Source: Okeania hirsuta
Lineage (GTDB): Bacteria; Cyanobacteriota; Cyanobacteriia; Cyanobacteriales; Microcoleaceae
Reading direction: 5' to 3'
Assembly (NCBI RefSeq): GCF_003838195.1
Contig: NZ_RCBY01000009.1
Span: 1 to 64,000 of the forward strand
DNA length: 64,000 bases
Part shown: piece after piece, positions 29,446-39,249 of the stretch
How positions within the stretch are numbered: position 1 is the stretch's first letter
How the letters are laid out: each line of letters opens with the position of its first letter
Position numbers and translations under genes: made by a program
Notes under the pieces: model-generated
The model's database searches: none
Seen by the model: the letters and a program-made list of their open reading frames with translations, nothing else
Told to the model about the DNA's origin: nothing

Positions 29446-30351
29446 TTATTGCGATATACGCAATAGTACAGAACGAACGCCCAAACTACCCAATAGAAAT
29501 AGACCAAAAATTGAACCTGGTTCGGGAACTTTTTCTGTTTCCTGCCCCAAAGTGTCACCATCAGCTTCGGAGTCAGTGACAATAGTAACCGCATAACCAG
29601 GACGAGAACCAGCATCATTAATAGATAAGTAACCAGGAATATTTTTGTCAAAGGCAGCGTGGGCAGATTGACGCCAGTTACTCAAACCTGCGGTTGTTAA
29701 ACCTTCATTTACTGGAAAGTCCGAGGTCTCTGTGGGAATAACCACATTTTCTTCCCAGAAATATGAAACATAACCTTCCAATTCATCTTTCAAAAAAGAG
29801 CGATCGTTTAGCCACCACTTTCGACTTCTAGGGTCTCGAGAGTCCCCACCATCTGGCAAAACAACAATACCCATGCCTTCTCCACTACCTGCCCAGTTAA
29901 CGGCATTGACTAAGAAACCGAGAGGACCGTTAGGACGAGGACCAGGAGTGCCACTATAGTGATTGTCAGCGTCCTGACCGCTCAGGAAAGTACGGTTTCC
30001 CCTGGCTGTAGATATTGCGCTTTTGTTATTCAAAATCCCAGTGGGGTCAAAATTTAATATTGATTCACTCCAAGCAGTTCCGATCGCTAAAACATCATAA
30101 TTAGAAAAGTTGGGTGTGGAGTCTTGGGGATTCCAGAAAGTGAGATTCCAATCTAAACTGCCATCTCCTTCTGGGTCAAATGTTGGTGCTAGAGCAGCTA
30201 ACTCCGAGATTTTGGCATTGTAAGCATCGGTCTGACCATACCACAGAACATTGAGAGATGCAGCATTAGCGACGGAGGCCGAAAACAGACCGAAAGTAGT
30301 AGCAATACCTAAGATTGCTTGATTGATTAAACGATGTTTTTGATTACTCAT
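29446..30351 (-). CDS. PEP-CTERM exported protein of unknown function
   Basis: 301 residues. The start at 30351 (MSNQKHRL) has GGAG at a good distance; the frame is open 70 codons further but without support. Signal peptide: INQAILGIATTFGLFSASVANA with an ANA-A cleavage site. The mature part starts SLNVLWYGQTDAYNAKISEL and looks like a ThuA/glutamine-amidotransferase-like fold (an early strand, then YDVLAIGTAW, FLSGQDADNH, MGIVVLPDGGD), though no catalytic residues can be assigned. The C-terminus KVPEPGSIFGLFLLGSLG..RISQ is a PEP-CTERM sorting signal. Third such protein in the window. Location: cell envelope or exopolymer. Confidence 0.8.
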   Translation of the reverse strand: MSNQKHRLINQAILGIATTFGLFSASVANAASLNVLWYGQTDAYNAKISELAALAPTFDPEGDGSLDWNLTFWNPQDSTPNFSNYDVLAIGTAWSESILNFDPTGILNNKSAISTARGNRTFLSGQDADNHYSGTPGPRPNGPLGFLVNAVNWAGSGEGMGIVVLPDGGDSRDPRSRKWWLNDRSFLKDELEGYVSYFWEENVVIPTETSDFPVNEGLTTAGLSNWRQSAHAAFDKNIPGYLSINDAGSRPGYAVTIVTDSEADGDTLGQETEKVPEPGSIFGLFLLGSLGVRSVLLRISQ

Positions 30352-31020
30352 AATTATCTCCATTGGTAGATTAGATGTAGGTGCGAACGGCTGTTTGCCG
30401 TAGATTAAATGTAGAAACACTTCTGTAAAAATGCGGTTACTCTTGTTATTCACAACCGATACAATTCTAGAACGGGGTAAATATAGCGAAGTTGTCATAG
30501 AGGGCAATTTAGATATTATTGCAGCTTTCAGCCGTTGGGAGAGTGATGGTACACTTGACACGCAAAAGCTAGTAAAACAACCACCATATATGCTTTTTAG
30601 CGATTCACAGGATCACTAGAATGTCTAATATTGTGTAATATTTCATTGGATGTAATCGTGAAAAGAGCAGTTCCTGAGATGCTTACAGAGTAAGGCTTTC
30701 ATTCCTAGATTGCCCCTCATAGCAGCTTCGCTATATTTGACCCTTTTAAGATAAGATCTCCATCTTGAATTTCAACGTCTTCAAAAAATTCAGCCATTTT
30801 AGTTAGAACTCCGATTATTTTCTAGAAACTTGTATTTCTGATGTCTTGGCAGTTATGCAGTTTAGGAAAGATTTTACGCCATTTGAGGCTTGCTATTTAC
30901 CGATTTACCCCGGATTATTGAGCGGTTATATTATTTCTCGGCGTAGATCAAAGGTTCGTGCGACCAGGGCTAATTAAAGCTTGAAAGCATTGATTTGTAT
31001 AGCTTTTAGCTATCTTGCTT
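30352..31020. other. Gene-free interval
   Basis: No supportable gene. A 26-codon open stretch on the minus strand (about 30798-30718, MAEFFEDVEIQDGD..) looks coding-like but is too short to call. Confidence 0.4.
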
Positions 31021-31022
31021 TT

Positions 31023-31052
31023 TTATTGTCTGAAAGTTATTTCAGACAATAA
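31023..31052. repeat. Hairpin, 13-bp perfect stem
   Basis: TTATTGTCTGAAA, GTTA, TTTCAGACAATAA. Not followed by a T-tract, so not a classical terminator. It may be the end of the IS5-type remnant that follows. Confidence 0.6.
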
Positions 31053-31121
31053 CGGAACGGAATCACAAGAGCTTCAGAGTTTTTCTGACTCGCTGCACTA
31101 AATAACGCCCACCTTCTATTT

Positions 31122-31288
31122 ACGCCTAAACGATGGATTGTTGAACGCAATGCATGGGTGGCTAAATAGATTTAGGCGCGCTATGTAAGGATTATGAAGT
31201 CTATTCAGATGTAAGTGAAGCAATGATTTATGGCTCATTAATCCAACTCATGGTCAAGCGACTAGCTAATTTAAGATTTACTTTATGA
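31122..31288 (+). pseudogene. IS5-type transposase C-terminal remnant
   Basis: Frame 1 gives PKRWIVERNAWVAK then stop. After a frame change it gives LCKDYEVYSDVSEAMIYGSL then IQLMVKRLAN, ending at TGA 31286. WIVER..AWL..KDYE is the conserved end of IS5-family (IS1031/ISL2-like) DDE transposases. The N-terminal two thirds are absent. A dead insertion sequence. Confidence 0.75.
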
Positions 31289-31462
31289 ATCAGCTCTGAG
31301 ACTTTAAGTAAAAAACTGCAACAGAACTTAAGTCTGTAACGAAATTTGTCTCCCTGCACTGCTGAACCCAACTAATGGTACTATAGCTAATGATCTGAAC
31401 TTAATAGACATCTCCTAAAATTAAAAATAAAATCAATTCTTATCCATAAATTGTCAATTATC

Positions 31463-31511
31463 AAAATAATTGGGTCGCGCAACGCCGCCTTAAGAGGCGA
31501 AATATTTTTGG
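31463..31511. repeat. AAAATAATTGGGTCGCGCAAC-type repeat (copy 1 of 3)
   Basis: Shares AATAATTGGGT.GCGCAAC and AAATATTTTTGGA with 36620-36670, and with 34610-34659 in reverse orientation. Each holds a short GCC..TTAAGAGGC-type hairpin, like subterminal ends of IS200/IS605 elements. Confidence 0.55.
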
Positions 31512-31660
31512 ATAGTTGCTCAAATCCCCGTTACAAAAATAACTTCTAACTTCTGACTTCTGACTTCGTTAATTCTCCCTGTTCCCTGCTCCCTGTTCCC
31601 TGTTACCTCTTTTCTGGAGATGTATAATATAAATATGTTGTATCTTATAAGGAGAAAAGC

Positions 31661-32350
31661 ATGATGATAAGTAAGGATATTATGGAGCAAGTTACTCAAA
31701 GCTACAAGGTAATGCTGGCTTATCACCAGCAGGTTGGAAGCTTGTTTAAGGTTCTAGATAACCGATTCGCATCTGAGCATAACGCCAAAAAATTCTTACC
31801 TATATCCCTAAATAAGCTGTTCTCAGTTTGTGATGACGAGTATATGTTCTTAGATAACTATACTTTATTAAATCGCAAAGAACCTTACGATTCAGGACTA
31901 CCATTTTGGTTGGGTCGCTTTTATGTTAATGCAGATTATTTAGTAGACGATACTCCTATCGATGATTATCCAGCAAAGCAAGTGCAGTATATAGCCTTTG
32001 TTTGGGTTTGGGTAGGATGTGACGATCCTAATGTAGTTGATGTGGACGAACCCGAATGTTGGATTGCTATTATTGAGCCAAAACCTACTCATCCTGAAAC
32101 TCGGATTTATGATGTTGCGGAAATGATTTGGAAATGGATACGTATTGAAACAACAGCGGAAGAAGAATCAGACGGATGGATTGTAGGTCGTTTTTCTCCT
32201 AATGATTTCGGGTCTGAACTAAATGGTTTTTGGCACGTCAAGCGTTTCCCTCTAAAGGATATTTCGAGTATATATCACATCTACAAGCTCATCATTAATC
32301 CATTAACTGAAAAGCTAGCTCAGTTAGAAGGAGGCAAGAGCATCAGATGA
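31661..32350 (+). CDS. Hypothetical protein, 229 aa
   Basis: Not recognised. It has a strong AAGGAG ribosome binding site before ATGATG, which supports a real gene. The protein is soluble, acidic and Trp-rich (AFVWVWVGCDD, AEMIWKWIRIE, LNGFWHVKRFPL), with no signal peptide or membrane span. The central part PFWLGRFYVNADYLVDD..DYPAKQVQYIAF..ECWIAIIEPKP looks like one mixed alpha/beta domain. Isolated: flanked by repeats and dead insertion sequences, so no neighbour informs function. Possibly part of an acquired islet, but composition is not obviously different. Confidence 0.75.
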   Translation: MMISKDIMEQVTQSYKVMLAYHQQVGSLFKVLDNRFASEHNAKKFLPISLNKLFSVCDDEYMFLDNYTLLNRKEPYDSGLPFWLGRFYVNADYLVDDTPIDDYPAKQVQYIAFVWVWVGCDDPNVVDVDEPECWIAIIEPKPTHPETRIYDVAEMIWKWIRIETTAEEESDGWIVGRFSPNDFGSELNGFWHVKRFPLKDISSIYHIYKLIINPLTEKLAQLEGGKSIR

Positions 32351-32377
32351 TATCCGGCAAATAGTTTGTAATATGTC

Positions 32378-32545
32378 AGATCAAGTCTGGTAGCATTTGT
32401 GTAATTTAGATAAGGAGTCAGGAGTCAACCCACCCCTAACCCCTCCCAGGAGGGGAAGGACCGAGTCAGGAGGGAAGAAAAATTTAGAAAGATTTGCCCT
32501 ATGGCGCTCAGATTTTTATACCGAATTAAGCAGAGTTGAGATCAT
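32378..32545. mobile_element. ATATCAAATCCGG-family MITE (diverged copy)
   Basis: GATCAAGTCTGGTAGCATTTG and TTTTTATACCGAATTAAGC..GTTGAGATC correspond to the two ends of 11784-11933. The interior is different (AGGAGTCAACCC direct repeats). Confidence 0.6.
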
Positions 32546-32675
32546 TGGGAGTGGAAAGAATTGAAACAATGCAGTCACTAAACTTGGGAATTGCTTTCGG
32601 TTTGTCATGCTTCGCCAACGATTTATCAACGCAATAACGGTTATTTACAAGCACATGATATCAATTTAAAAATGT

Positions 32676-32768
32676 TAGGACTTACGCAGCACAAAGTATT
32701 TCCGTCATTGCCAACGATAGGGAATCAATCTGAAATCCCAGTTTTTCCTACTTTATGCGTAAGTCCTG
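32676..32768. mobile_element. AGGACTTACGCA-family MITE, copy 4
   Basis: AGGACTTACGCA and TGCGTAAGTCCT with exact 5-bp duplication AATGT at 32671-32675 and 32769-32773. It lies 36 bases before the next gene, so it provides most of that gene's leader. Confidence 0.9.
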
Positions 32769-32804
32769 AATGTATCAAGTAATGCTCAATCAGGAGAATT
32801 AGTA

Positions 32805-33788
32805 ATGAAAAAGCGTCAGTTAGGAAAGACCAATATTGAAATTAGTGAAGTTGGTCTAGGTACTTGGCAACTTTCAGGGGATGTGTGGGGAAAAAAAACG
32901 GAAGCAGAATATATCCAGGCAATTGAGGCAGCAATAGATGCAGATATTAATTACTTAGATACGGCTTTAGACTACGGAAATGGTTATTGTGAACAGGTAA
33001 TCGGTAAAGCTTTACAGGGAAATTCTTCGGTAGTAATTTCTAGTAAAATTCCGCCTCAATGCGATGACTGGTCTCCAAAACCTCAAAGTAAGATTCAGGA
33101 TTATTTTTCCTCTGATTGGATCGTAAAATGTTGCGACACTACCCTCAAAAATTTACGGCGGGAGTGCATTGATATTTTATTTTTGCATACTTGGAATCTG
33201 GCCTGGGGTCATTGTACGGAATGGTATGAAGCGATGCTAAAGCTAAAAGAACTGGGTAAAATTAGAGCCATTGGTATATCGGTTGGCGATCGCCGTGCTG
33301 GTGAAGCTAATAGTCATATTGAAGCAGGGCGGATTGATGTTGTTCAGGTGGTTTATAATATTTTGGAGCAAGAACCTGAATATACATTGTTTCCGATGGC
33401 TCAAAAACATCAGGTCGGGATTATAGCACGCTGTCCATTTAGTTCTGGTGCATTAGTTAGTGGCTGGACACACTCTCAAAAGTTTCCACAAGGGGATTGG
33501 CGTGGATTATGGACTCCTGATGATTGGGTAGCAAGACAGGTAGAAATGGTTGATTTGATTAAACCAATTGTCAAAGATATTAATTTATCTATGTCAGAGA
33601 TAGGGTTAAAATATATCCTGAACAATCAAACTGTTACTTCTGTGATTCCGGGTTCCTCAAGTACCGAGCATATTCGTAGGAATGCTTCTGTAGCTAGATT
33701 ACCTAATCTTTCGGAAGATATATTGCATAAATTGCAGCAACTTTGGTTGGATGGGAAAATACAAGGAACTTATAATGGCGGAGCTTAA
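32805..33788 (+). CDS. Aldo/keto reductase 2
   Basis: 327-residue (beta/alpha)8 NAD(P)H oxidoreductase. Catalytic residues: Asp52 and Tyr57 (LDTALDYGNG), Lys81 (ISSKIPP) and His128 (LFLHTW). C-terminal TSVIPGSSSTEHIRRN is the cofactor end. It resembles the group related to L-glyceraldehyde-3-phosphate or sugar-dehydrogenase-like members that work in natural-product or sugar loci, but no cluster partner is present. ATG preceded by AGGAG at 32792. The MITE at 32676 sits directly upstream. Substrate unknown. Confidence 0.9.
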   Translation: MKKRQLGKTNIEISEVGLGTWQLSGDVWGKKTEAEYIQAIEAAIDADINYLDTALDYGNGYCEQVIGKALQGNSSVVISSKIPPQCDDWSPKPQSKIQDYFSSDWIVKCCDTTLKNLRRECIDILFLHTWNLAWGHCTEWYEAMLKLKELGKIRAIGISVGDRRAGEANSHIEAGRIDVVQVVYNILEQEPEYTLFPMAQKHQVGIIARCPFSSGALVSGWTHSQKFPQGDWRGLWTPDDWVARQVEMVDLIKPIVKDINLSMSEIGLKYILNNQTVTSVIPGSSSTEHIRRNASVARLPNLSEDILHKLQQLWLDGKIQGTYNGGA

Positions 33789-33949
33789 TAATCTACATTA
33801 AAATTTAGTATAAAAGAAACAGTCAGAAGTCAGGAGGGAAGAAAGGAGGAAAGAAGAAAAGTCAAAGATAATTTCAGTATTTCTTCGGTACTGTCAGTTC
33901 TTGAATTTTATTTATAACTGACCCGTCCGAACATAGTATAATGCCTAAT

Positions 33950-34253
33950 ATCAATTCTATAAATGTTTGCTACAAATAGCTAGGGTATTTCTTAGGAGTC
34001 AACCCACCCCTCGCCCCTCCCCCTCCTGGGAGGGGAAGTCAGTCGGACTGAGTCACACGGGAATGGCTTCAATACCAGTTTTGAGCTAGTAAATTCTCTT
34101 TTTCTCTTGATGCGCTACCAGGTGCGACTGTCGTAGTCGCGGGGTCGCACCGCTTTATCAAAGGGACATTTCCTGTAAAGTATGCACGACCGCGTCAGCG
34201 GAACGGAGTTCTATCGCACTTATTATTCGTAACATTCTTTTTTCAAATTAGTA
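33950..34253. repeat. Dispersed repeat (second copy of 28503 type)
   Basis: Shares several blocks with 28503-28700 and the ATGTTTG.TACAAATR.TAGGG left end of 2270-2484. It carries a GGGAGGGG tandem and the GGTGCGACT..TCGCACC hairpin. Confidence 0.55.
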
Positions 34254-34298
34254 TAAGACCTTGGTTATTCAAGGTAGCAATATTTTTTGAAAATAGTA

Positions 34299-34433
34299 TT
34301 ACTTCTTTACCACTACCGGAATTTTTACCCAAAAACAACTCCCTACACCAACTTTACTGGTTACTTCAATTTTGCCTCCGTGAACCTGAATCAAGGTTTG
34401 AGCGATCGCCATGTCTAACTCTGTTCCTTGTTA
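34299..34433 (-). pseudogene. Histidine kinase ATPase C-terminal remnant
   Basis: The minus strand reads GTELDMAIAQTLIQVHGGKI then EVTSKVGVGSCFWVKIPVVV and stops at 34299. This is the G2 box and last strands of a HATPase_c domain (normally GTGLGLAIA..HGG.I.V.S..G.GS.F.V.LP). Two Gly of the G2 box are replaced (TELDM). Nothing upstream encodes the rest; a 49-bp inverted repeat (TAGAAAGAGGTTTGT / ACAAACCTGCTTTCTA, 34433-34480) follows directly. Confidence 0.75.
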
Positions 34434-34731
34434 GAAAGAGGTTTGTTATGGAATACATTTATTACCATTAACACAAACCTGCTTTCTATACAATTTTATA
34501 CAATAACACTGGATTTGATATTACCGAAAAATTGTGGGTATGCGCCTCCCCTTTTAAGGGGTTAACGAAGTCATAAGTTATTTTTTTAACGGGGATTTAA
34601 GCCTCGCTCCAAAAATATTTCGCTTTAAAAGGCGGGGTTGCGCGACCCAATTATTTTGAGAAAAAAAGAGAATATTTCTGATGTCAAGCCTCCTGATTGC
34701 AGAGGTACTGATAACTAATAACTGATAACTA

Positions 34732-34883
<152 letters not shown>

Positions 34884-34919
34884 CTAATAACTGAAATGAC
34901 CTACCACTATTTTTTTAGT

Positions 34920-35708
34920 TTAATTTTTCTGGTCAAATACTTCAGAAATTAACTGAATAAATTTGCCATCTTTATCGTATTTAATAATCATTCGTTTATA
35001 CTTATTTTCAATTACCATCTTACCTACTACCAGTTCAAATTCTTCTCCTATTTTTACCTTTTCAGGAACATTTATAACTATACCATCAGGCAGAAAAAAT
35101 GTTTGATTTTTACCTGCAGTTGGATCTAACTCAAGTTTTGTCATTTCTGCTTCTTGAGAAATTTGTAAATCGGGAGTCATAGACTGTTTTTGCCCCACCC
35201 AATTTCCCGATATATTTTTTAATTCTGCTCCTGGTTTTTGTTCAGGATAACTATTAAGATGTTCGCGAATTTGTGTAAACCCTGTTAACTCACCATTCTC
35301 TCCATAAATAGGAACAACGCTAGTCCGAAAATTTTGATGTTCAAAAAATAATTCACAACCAAAACGATGTCCTATTTTTAATTGTGGACACATCCAAGTT
35401 TTGGCTTCTTTACTGAAAGATAATGTCCTCATTGATTCAAATGCCGGATGAATCATTCCATCTGGTTGATTAGCAATTTCTTTCTCAATTTGCCATTGTT
35501 TTTCTTCCGTACTACCATCAGCATAAGTGTAATTATTTTGCTGATTAATTACTGTTTTATCCTGATTTGCTGAGAATTTTCTGATACTTTGAAAAGAGTT
35601 TATAACTTCTAATTCTGGAGAATATCTAGTCCAAATACCATGCCAAGCTATTCCTTCTGGGGTATGATTTCCGAATAGGTTAGTCCAATTTTGTTCTTGT
35701 AGATTCAT
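34920..35708 (-). CDS. DUF3598 family protein
   Basis: 262 residues, cyanobacterial DUF3598 (lipocalin-like fold expected). Visible: an N-terminal half with the conserved WHGIWTRYSP and FESMRTLSFSKEAKTW, then GHRFGCELFFEHQNFRTSVV and ENGELTGFTQIREH; the C-terminal half carries a second barrel-like region (FFLPDGIVINVPEKVKIGEE). No signal peptide. Members occur widely in cyanobacteria and plastid lineages; molecular role not established. Start at 35708 fits MNLQEQNWTNLFGNH. Stands alone between element D and intergenic repeats. Confidence 0.75.
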   Translation of the reverse strand: MNLQEQNWTNLFGNHTPEGIAWHGIWTRYSPELEVINSFQSIRKFSANQDKTVINQQNNYTYADGSTEEKQWQIEKEIANQPDGMIHPAFESMRTLSFSKEAKTWMCPQLKIGHRFGCELFFEHQNFRTSVVPIYGENGELTGFTQIREHLNSYPEQKPGAELKNISGNWVGQKQSMTPDLQISQEAEMTKLELDPTAGKNQTFFLPDGIVINVPEKVKIGEEFELVVGKMVIENKYKRMIIKYDKDGKFIQLISEVFDQKN

Positions 35709-35879
35709 AGTTAATTAGTTTTTTTGTTTGGCTAGATAAATTATATCAAATAGCAAATTATTTCCTACAGAAAAACCAATTTTCAAATATGGCAGTAAAA
35801 AAAGGGGAGGCTTGAGACCACGATTTTTCGGTAAAGTTTTTTAACCAGCTAAATTATTTGTAGAATTCTTTTTTATATT

Positions 35880-36118
35880 TCATATTAGGCGTTGCATAAA
35901 TGCCCTTGGGATTTTAATAATTTTGTGCAATGAGCATCTTGCCCATTCCCACGGGTAATTTAAAAGTAAAAATTTAAAAGTCAACAGTATTGATTGGTAA
36001 AGCTTTTAGGATTTTTTAACTGGTTAATTATTTCTGCCATCCTGCTCTAGAGAAATATAATAGGGGAAAAAGGTGGAAATTTCCCTCCAGATTTACCATT
36101 TCCCCACACTCCCCGTTC
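35880..36118. repeat. Partial GGCGTTG-type element
   Basis: GGCGTTGCATAAAT near 35888 and the block ATTGATTGGTAAAGCTTTTAG..TCTGCCATCCTGCTCTAG (to ~36050), which is the reverse complement of the interior of 9124-9406. No intact right end or duplication. The rest holds no gene. Confidence 0.5.
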
Positions 36119-36604
36119 TTAAATAATAACCCCAAATAACCAATTTCCCAGGGTGGAATGAATCAAAAAATTATAAATTTCTCCAGTTTTCCACAACTGT
36201 TGTAATCGTGTTCCATGATAGCCAAATAAAACTAGAAAACAAAAAATTTGAAAATGATTATTTTGAATTAAAGGTACATAAAATATTCGGATTTTTCGAT
36301 TATTTATTAATTCCAAAACAATATGTAAAATCGCAATTATAAACGCAGCAAAAAATACAGGCCCAAATAAATGATAAGCGATCGCCTGACTAAAATCTCC
36401 TCGTGCAACTGCCGTTAGGGAGCGGGTTAACCCCCATCCAGGGCAAGGAATACCTATAAAACGTAACAGTGGACATCCTATAAATGGTATCTTCAGCCCA
36501 AAATTCAAAAAGTAGCTGCCAATAATAGGAAAAAGAGCGATCGCTAGATAAACATATCGCTGATATCGCTCTTTATCAGATAAAAATTCAGAAAACTTTT
36601 GCAT
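36119..36604 (-). CDS. DUF2752 membrane protein
   Basis: 161 residues with about four hydrophobic segments. The diagnostic motif is FIGCPLLRFIGIPCPGWGLTRSL, i.e. the C-P-x-C-GxTR-like core of DUF2752, followed by a helix with a conserved NPL-like position (here AYHLFGPVFF). Inner-membrane protein of unknown function. Start at 36604 gives MQKFSEFLSDKERYQRYVYLAI. Downstream of the two small membrane genes at 36735 and 37214 on the same strand, so a loose membrane-protein cluster. Confidence 0.8.
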   Translation of the reverse strand: MQKFSEFLSDKERYQRYVYLAIALFPIIGSYFLNFGLKIPFIGCPLLRFIGIPCPGWGLTRSLTAVARGDFSQAIAYHLFGPVFFAAFIIAILHIVLELINNRKIRIFYVPLIQNNHFQIFCFLVLFGYHGTRLQQLWKTGEIYNFLIHSTLGNWLFGVII

Positions 36605-36734
36605 TTCAACTTATTTATCAAAATAATTGGGTTGCGCAACCCTACCTTTTAAGGCCAAATATTTTTGGAGAGTTCCTCACATCCTCTATTTCCCGTCCTG
36701 AGAGGGTTTAGGGGTAGGGTAACTTCTGACTTCG

Positions 36735-36929
36735 TTAACGACTACGCAATATATCCCAACCAAAACAACTGAGATAAATTACAATTGTCGCTACTTGTTG
36801 AAACATAACTAACTCTACTGTTTTGAGCAAAAAATTAGTTTCTGATTGAGAATAAGCAGCCATCGATCCCCCTGCAAGAATAGCAATAAGAATCAAAAAA
36901 ATTACTTTTCTGTATTTAAGTTTTAGCAT
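36735..36929 (-). CDS. Small two-span membrane protein, 64 aa
   Basis: MLKLKYRKVIFLILIAILAG, then a hydrophilic stretch, then VATIVIYLSCFGWDILRSR. Two membrane spans and a basic N-terminus. No family recognised. Position between two membrane-protein genes and normal codon use favour a real gene, but the length leaves doubt. Confidence 0.5.
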   Translation of the reverse strand: MLKLKYRKVIFLILIAILAGGSMAAYSQSETNFLLKTVELVMFQQVATIVIYLSCFGWDILRSR

Positions 36930-37213
36930 TGTTCAAATTACTCCTGTAGTTAATTAATATGTAAGCATTCAGCATTCAGCATTCAGCTATTTATGAGAGT
37001 AGACAGTCAAAGCAATTGAAAAATTGAGAGAGAATTAAAAGTTACTGCCAATGTATGCTCCTTCAACCTGAGAAGTAATTATTCATTATTTGCTATTTGC
37101 GTAGTATCCCGCAGGGAAGTGCTGACTACTAAGAGCTGAATACTTACATTAGTATTACCGAATAATTAATAATTAATTATTAATTGTTGAATACTTCCTT
37201 TGTTGAAAAAACT

Positions 37214-37669
37214 TTAGGTAAATGCTACATATCCAAAGACAAAGAAAGCTGCAAAAGGAATGATACATATCAACAGTAACCAGGGAGATTTATCCAACTT
37301 CTTAAAGATTCTTACCCAAGCCATAATTGATTTAATTGCAGCAATGATATTAAGACATGGAATATAAGATAAAATTGTCCATAGTACAGGTTTTTCCTCA
37401 TCAGCAGCTTTGAAAGTAATGTATGTACCTAAAATAGGAACCCAAGCAAACCAAGCATCTTCAACATTTAATTTTTGATAAATCTTATAACAGAAAAACG
37501 CCGTTATTAAGTATCCTACAATAGAAGCTAAGTTTATCGCAGTCATAATACCATCAACCACAGCTGGGTCTATTTCTGGTGGTGGAGTTATTGTTTCCTG
37601 TGCAAAAAAAATTGGTAATATCATACCAACTGCTGAATTAACTACTGGAAATTCACTCAGATATAACAT
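37214..37669 (-). CDS. DUF5684-like membrane protein
   Basis: 151 residues with four hydrophobic spans. The repeated pattern CYKIYQKLNVEDAWFAWVPI and EEKPVLWTILSYIPCLNIIA..IMAWVRIFKKLDKSPW is typical of DUF5684-like proteins (repeat of soluble W..W.PI followed by a membrane segment). The N-terminus may include a signal anchor (SAVGMILPIFFAQ). Function unknown. On the same strand as the DUF2752 gene, with ~285 bases to the 64-aa gene. Confidence 0.65.
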   Translation of the reverse strand: MLYLSEFPVVNSAVGMILPIFFAQETITPPPEIDPAVVDGIMTAINLASIVGYLITAFFCYKIYQKLNVEDAWFAWVPILGTYITFKAADEEKPVLWTILSYIPCLNIIAAIKSIMAWVRIFKKLDKSPWLLLICIIPFAAFFVFGYVAFT

Positions 37670-37868
37670 TTGTTTTGATTGATTAAGGTTAACAACACTG
37701 CCTCAGTTTTTTCTGGTTTTTCCAGCCATTTTGGCAGTTAATTAGGTGGTGGTCAAAATTAATAGTAAAGAAATATTAATTGGGAATTGGGAATTGCTAT
37801 ACCGTTTCACGGAAGTCAGAAGTTAGAAGTAAAAGAAGTCAGAAGTTAGAAGTAAAAGTTGATAGACT

Positions 37869-37959
37869 TATAGCGTTTTTCATGAACAATAGAATACAGA
37901 GATTTTGGCTTAAAGGCAGAAGGTAGAAGCTTTGTACTACCTTTGTGAAAACCGCTATA
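37869..37959. mobile_element. TATAGCGGTTTTCA-family MITE, copy 2
   Basis: TATAGCGTTTTTCA and TGAAAACCGCTATA, 91 bp. AGGCAGAAGGTAGAAG interior. Noncoding. Confidence 0.75.
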
Positions 37960-38095
37960 AAGTATTGACTCTACAATAATTTCAACCTATTATTCCATAT
38001 CATCAGTTGCTGACTATTTGTAACATCCTAAAAGTGAATTTGTATAAAAACCCTTAATTTGGCCCCTACCATGACTATTTACGACCACCTAATTC

Positions 38096-38986
38096 TTAAT
38101 CACCTAATAAATCATTTTTTATGAAAAAATTCTCAATATGTTTATAAACTTTCATATTTTGACTATAACTAAATCCTCCATGTCCACCCCCTGAAATAGT
38201 TAATAACTGATTCGGTACATTAGCTTGATTAAGTGCTTCGTGGAATTTCACAGCATGATTATATGGGACACTTAAGTCGGCATCACCGTGAACAGTAAAA
38301 ATTGGTGGAAGTTCAGAATGTACATAATTAATAGGGGAAATACTCTCAGCAATTTCTAAGCGATCGCTCTGGTTGCCCATCCACTCCAGAGCATAATCTC
38401 GAATATTCGGCCCCTCAAGTAAATCTTTGACATTCGTAATGCCATACCAATTAACTACCGCAGCTACCTTCAATTCTTCATCAGCAGAAGTAGGTAACAT
38501 AGCAGTTGTCATGGCTAAATGACCTCCGGCAGAAAAACCACTGACAATGATTTTTTCCGGATCGAAATTGTACTTCTGGGAATTTTTTATCGTCCAACCT
38601 AAAGCAGACTGACAGTCTGTTACTGCTGCGGGTGCTAATGACTGTGCTGCCAAACGATACCCCACATTCACAATGGAAAAACCCATTTTCAGATATGGCA
38701 ATAAAAAAAATAATTCCACTTCTTTTGGGCGGTCTACCCAACCACCACCGTGAATAAAAATAACTACTGGGTGGGGTTTGGTGGTGAGGGACTGATAAAT
38801 GTCTAATTTTAAATCGTAGTTATTGACAGTCAAATATGTAATCTGTTTATGAATACGATAGTTGTTGAAAAATGCCACAATTTCAGCAGCGGGATTTGAT
38901 AATATTTTCCAAGTAATTATTGGTAAAAAGTTATAGCCAAGAAATACTGCTTGATATGATGCTTTAGATAGATAATTATTTAACAT
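38096..38986 (-). CDS. Alpha/beta hydrolase (BD-FAE/esterase type)
   Basis: 296-residue serine hydrolase. HGGGW at 79-83 forms the oxyanion hole, Ser152 in VSGFSAGGHL is the nucleophile, Asp237 (or Asp235) in HGDADLSV and His269 in GGGHGGF complete the triad. Belongs with the hormone-sensitive-lipase-like / BD-FAE esterases that act on small acyl or carbohydrate esters. A weakly hydrophobic N-terminus (YQAVFLGYNFLPIITW) might be a membrane anchor. No neighbour clarifies the substrate. Start at 38986 (MLNNYLSK). Confidence 0.88.
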   Translation of the reverse strand: MLNNYLSKASYQAVFLGYNFLPIITWKILSNPAAEIVAFFNNYRIHKQITYLTVNNYDLKLDIYQSLTTKPHPVVIFIHGGGWVDRPKEVELFFLLPYLKMGFSIVNVGYRLAAQSLAPAAVTDCQSALGWTIKNSQKYNFDPEKIIVSGFSAGGHLAMTTAMLPTSADEELKVAAVVNWYGITNVKDLLEGPNIRDYALEWMGNQSDRLEIAESISPINYVHSELPPIFTVHGDADLSVPYNHAVKFHEALNQANVPNQLLTISGGGHGGFSYSQNMKVYKHIENFFIKNDLLGD

Positions 38987-39249
38987 TTCTGAAAAAGAGG
39001 GAGTAGGGAGTAGGGAGTAGGGGGGAAATAATTGATAATTTATGTAAGCATTTCCTAGGTGATGCTGCGCAAACAGCCGTCAGCTATCAGCTATTGTTTT
39101 TGCTCTTGCTTTAAACCCTATATTAAGGGATATTATTAAGCCAGAATCTAGTCATAACTAAATTTTACAAAAGCAGGTTACTTTGACCTTAAAGTCTATA
39201 TTTATTTAAACATTTTCGTAAGCATTCAGCTATCAGCTTCATTCCCTAT

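Noticed and set aside
30940-31000. tRNA-like stretch with GGTTCGTGCGACC
   Set aside because: The T-arm resemblance is partial, and no acceptor stem, anticodon arm or D-arm pairs around it.
36735-36929. Treating the 64-codon membrane frame as a certain gene
   Set aside because: Kept as a low-confidence feature only; hydrophobic frames arise easily in AT-rich DNA.
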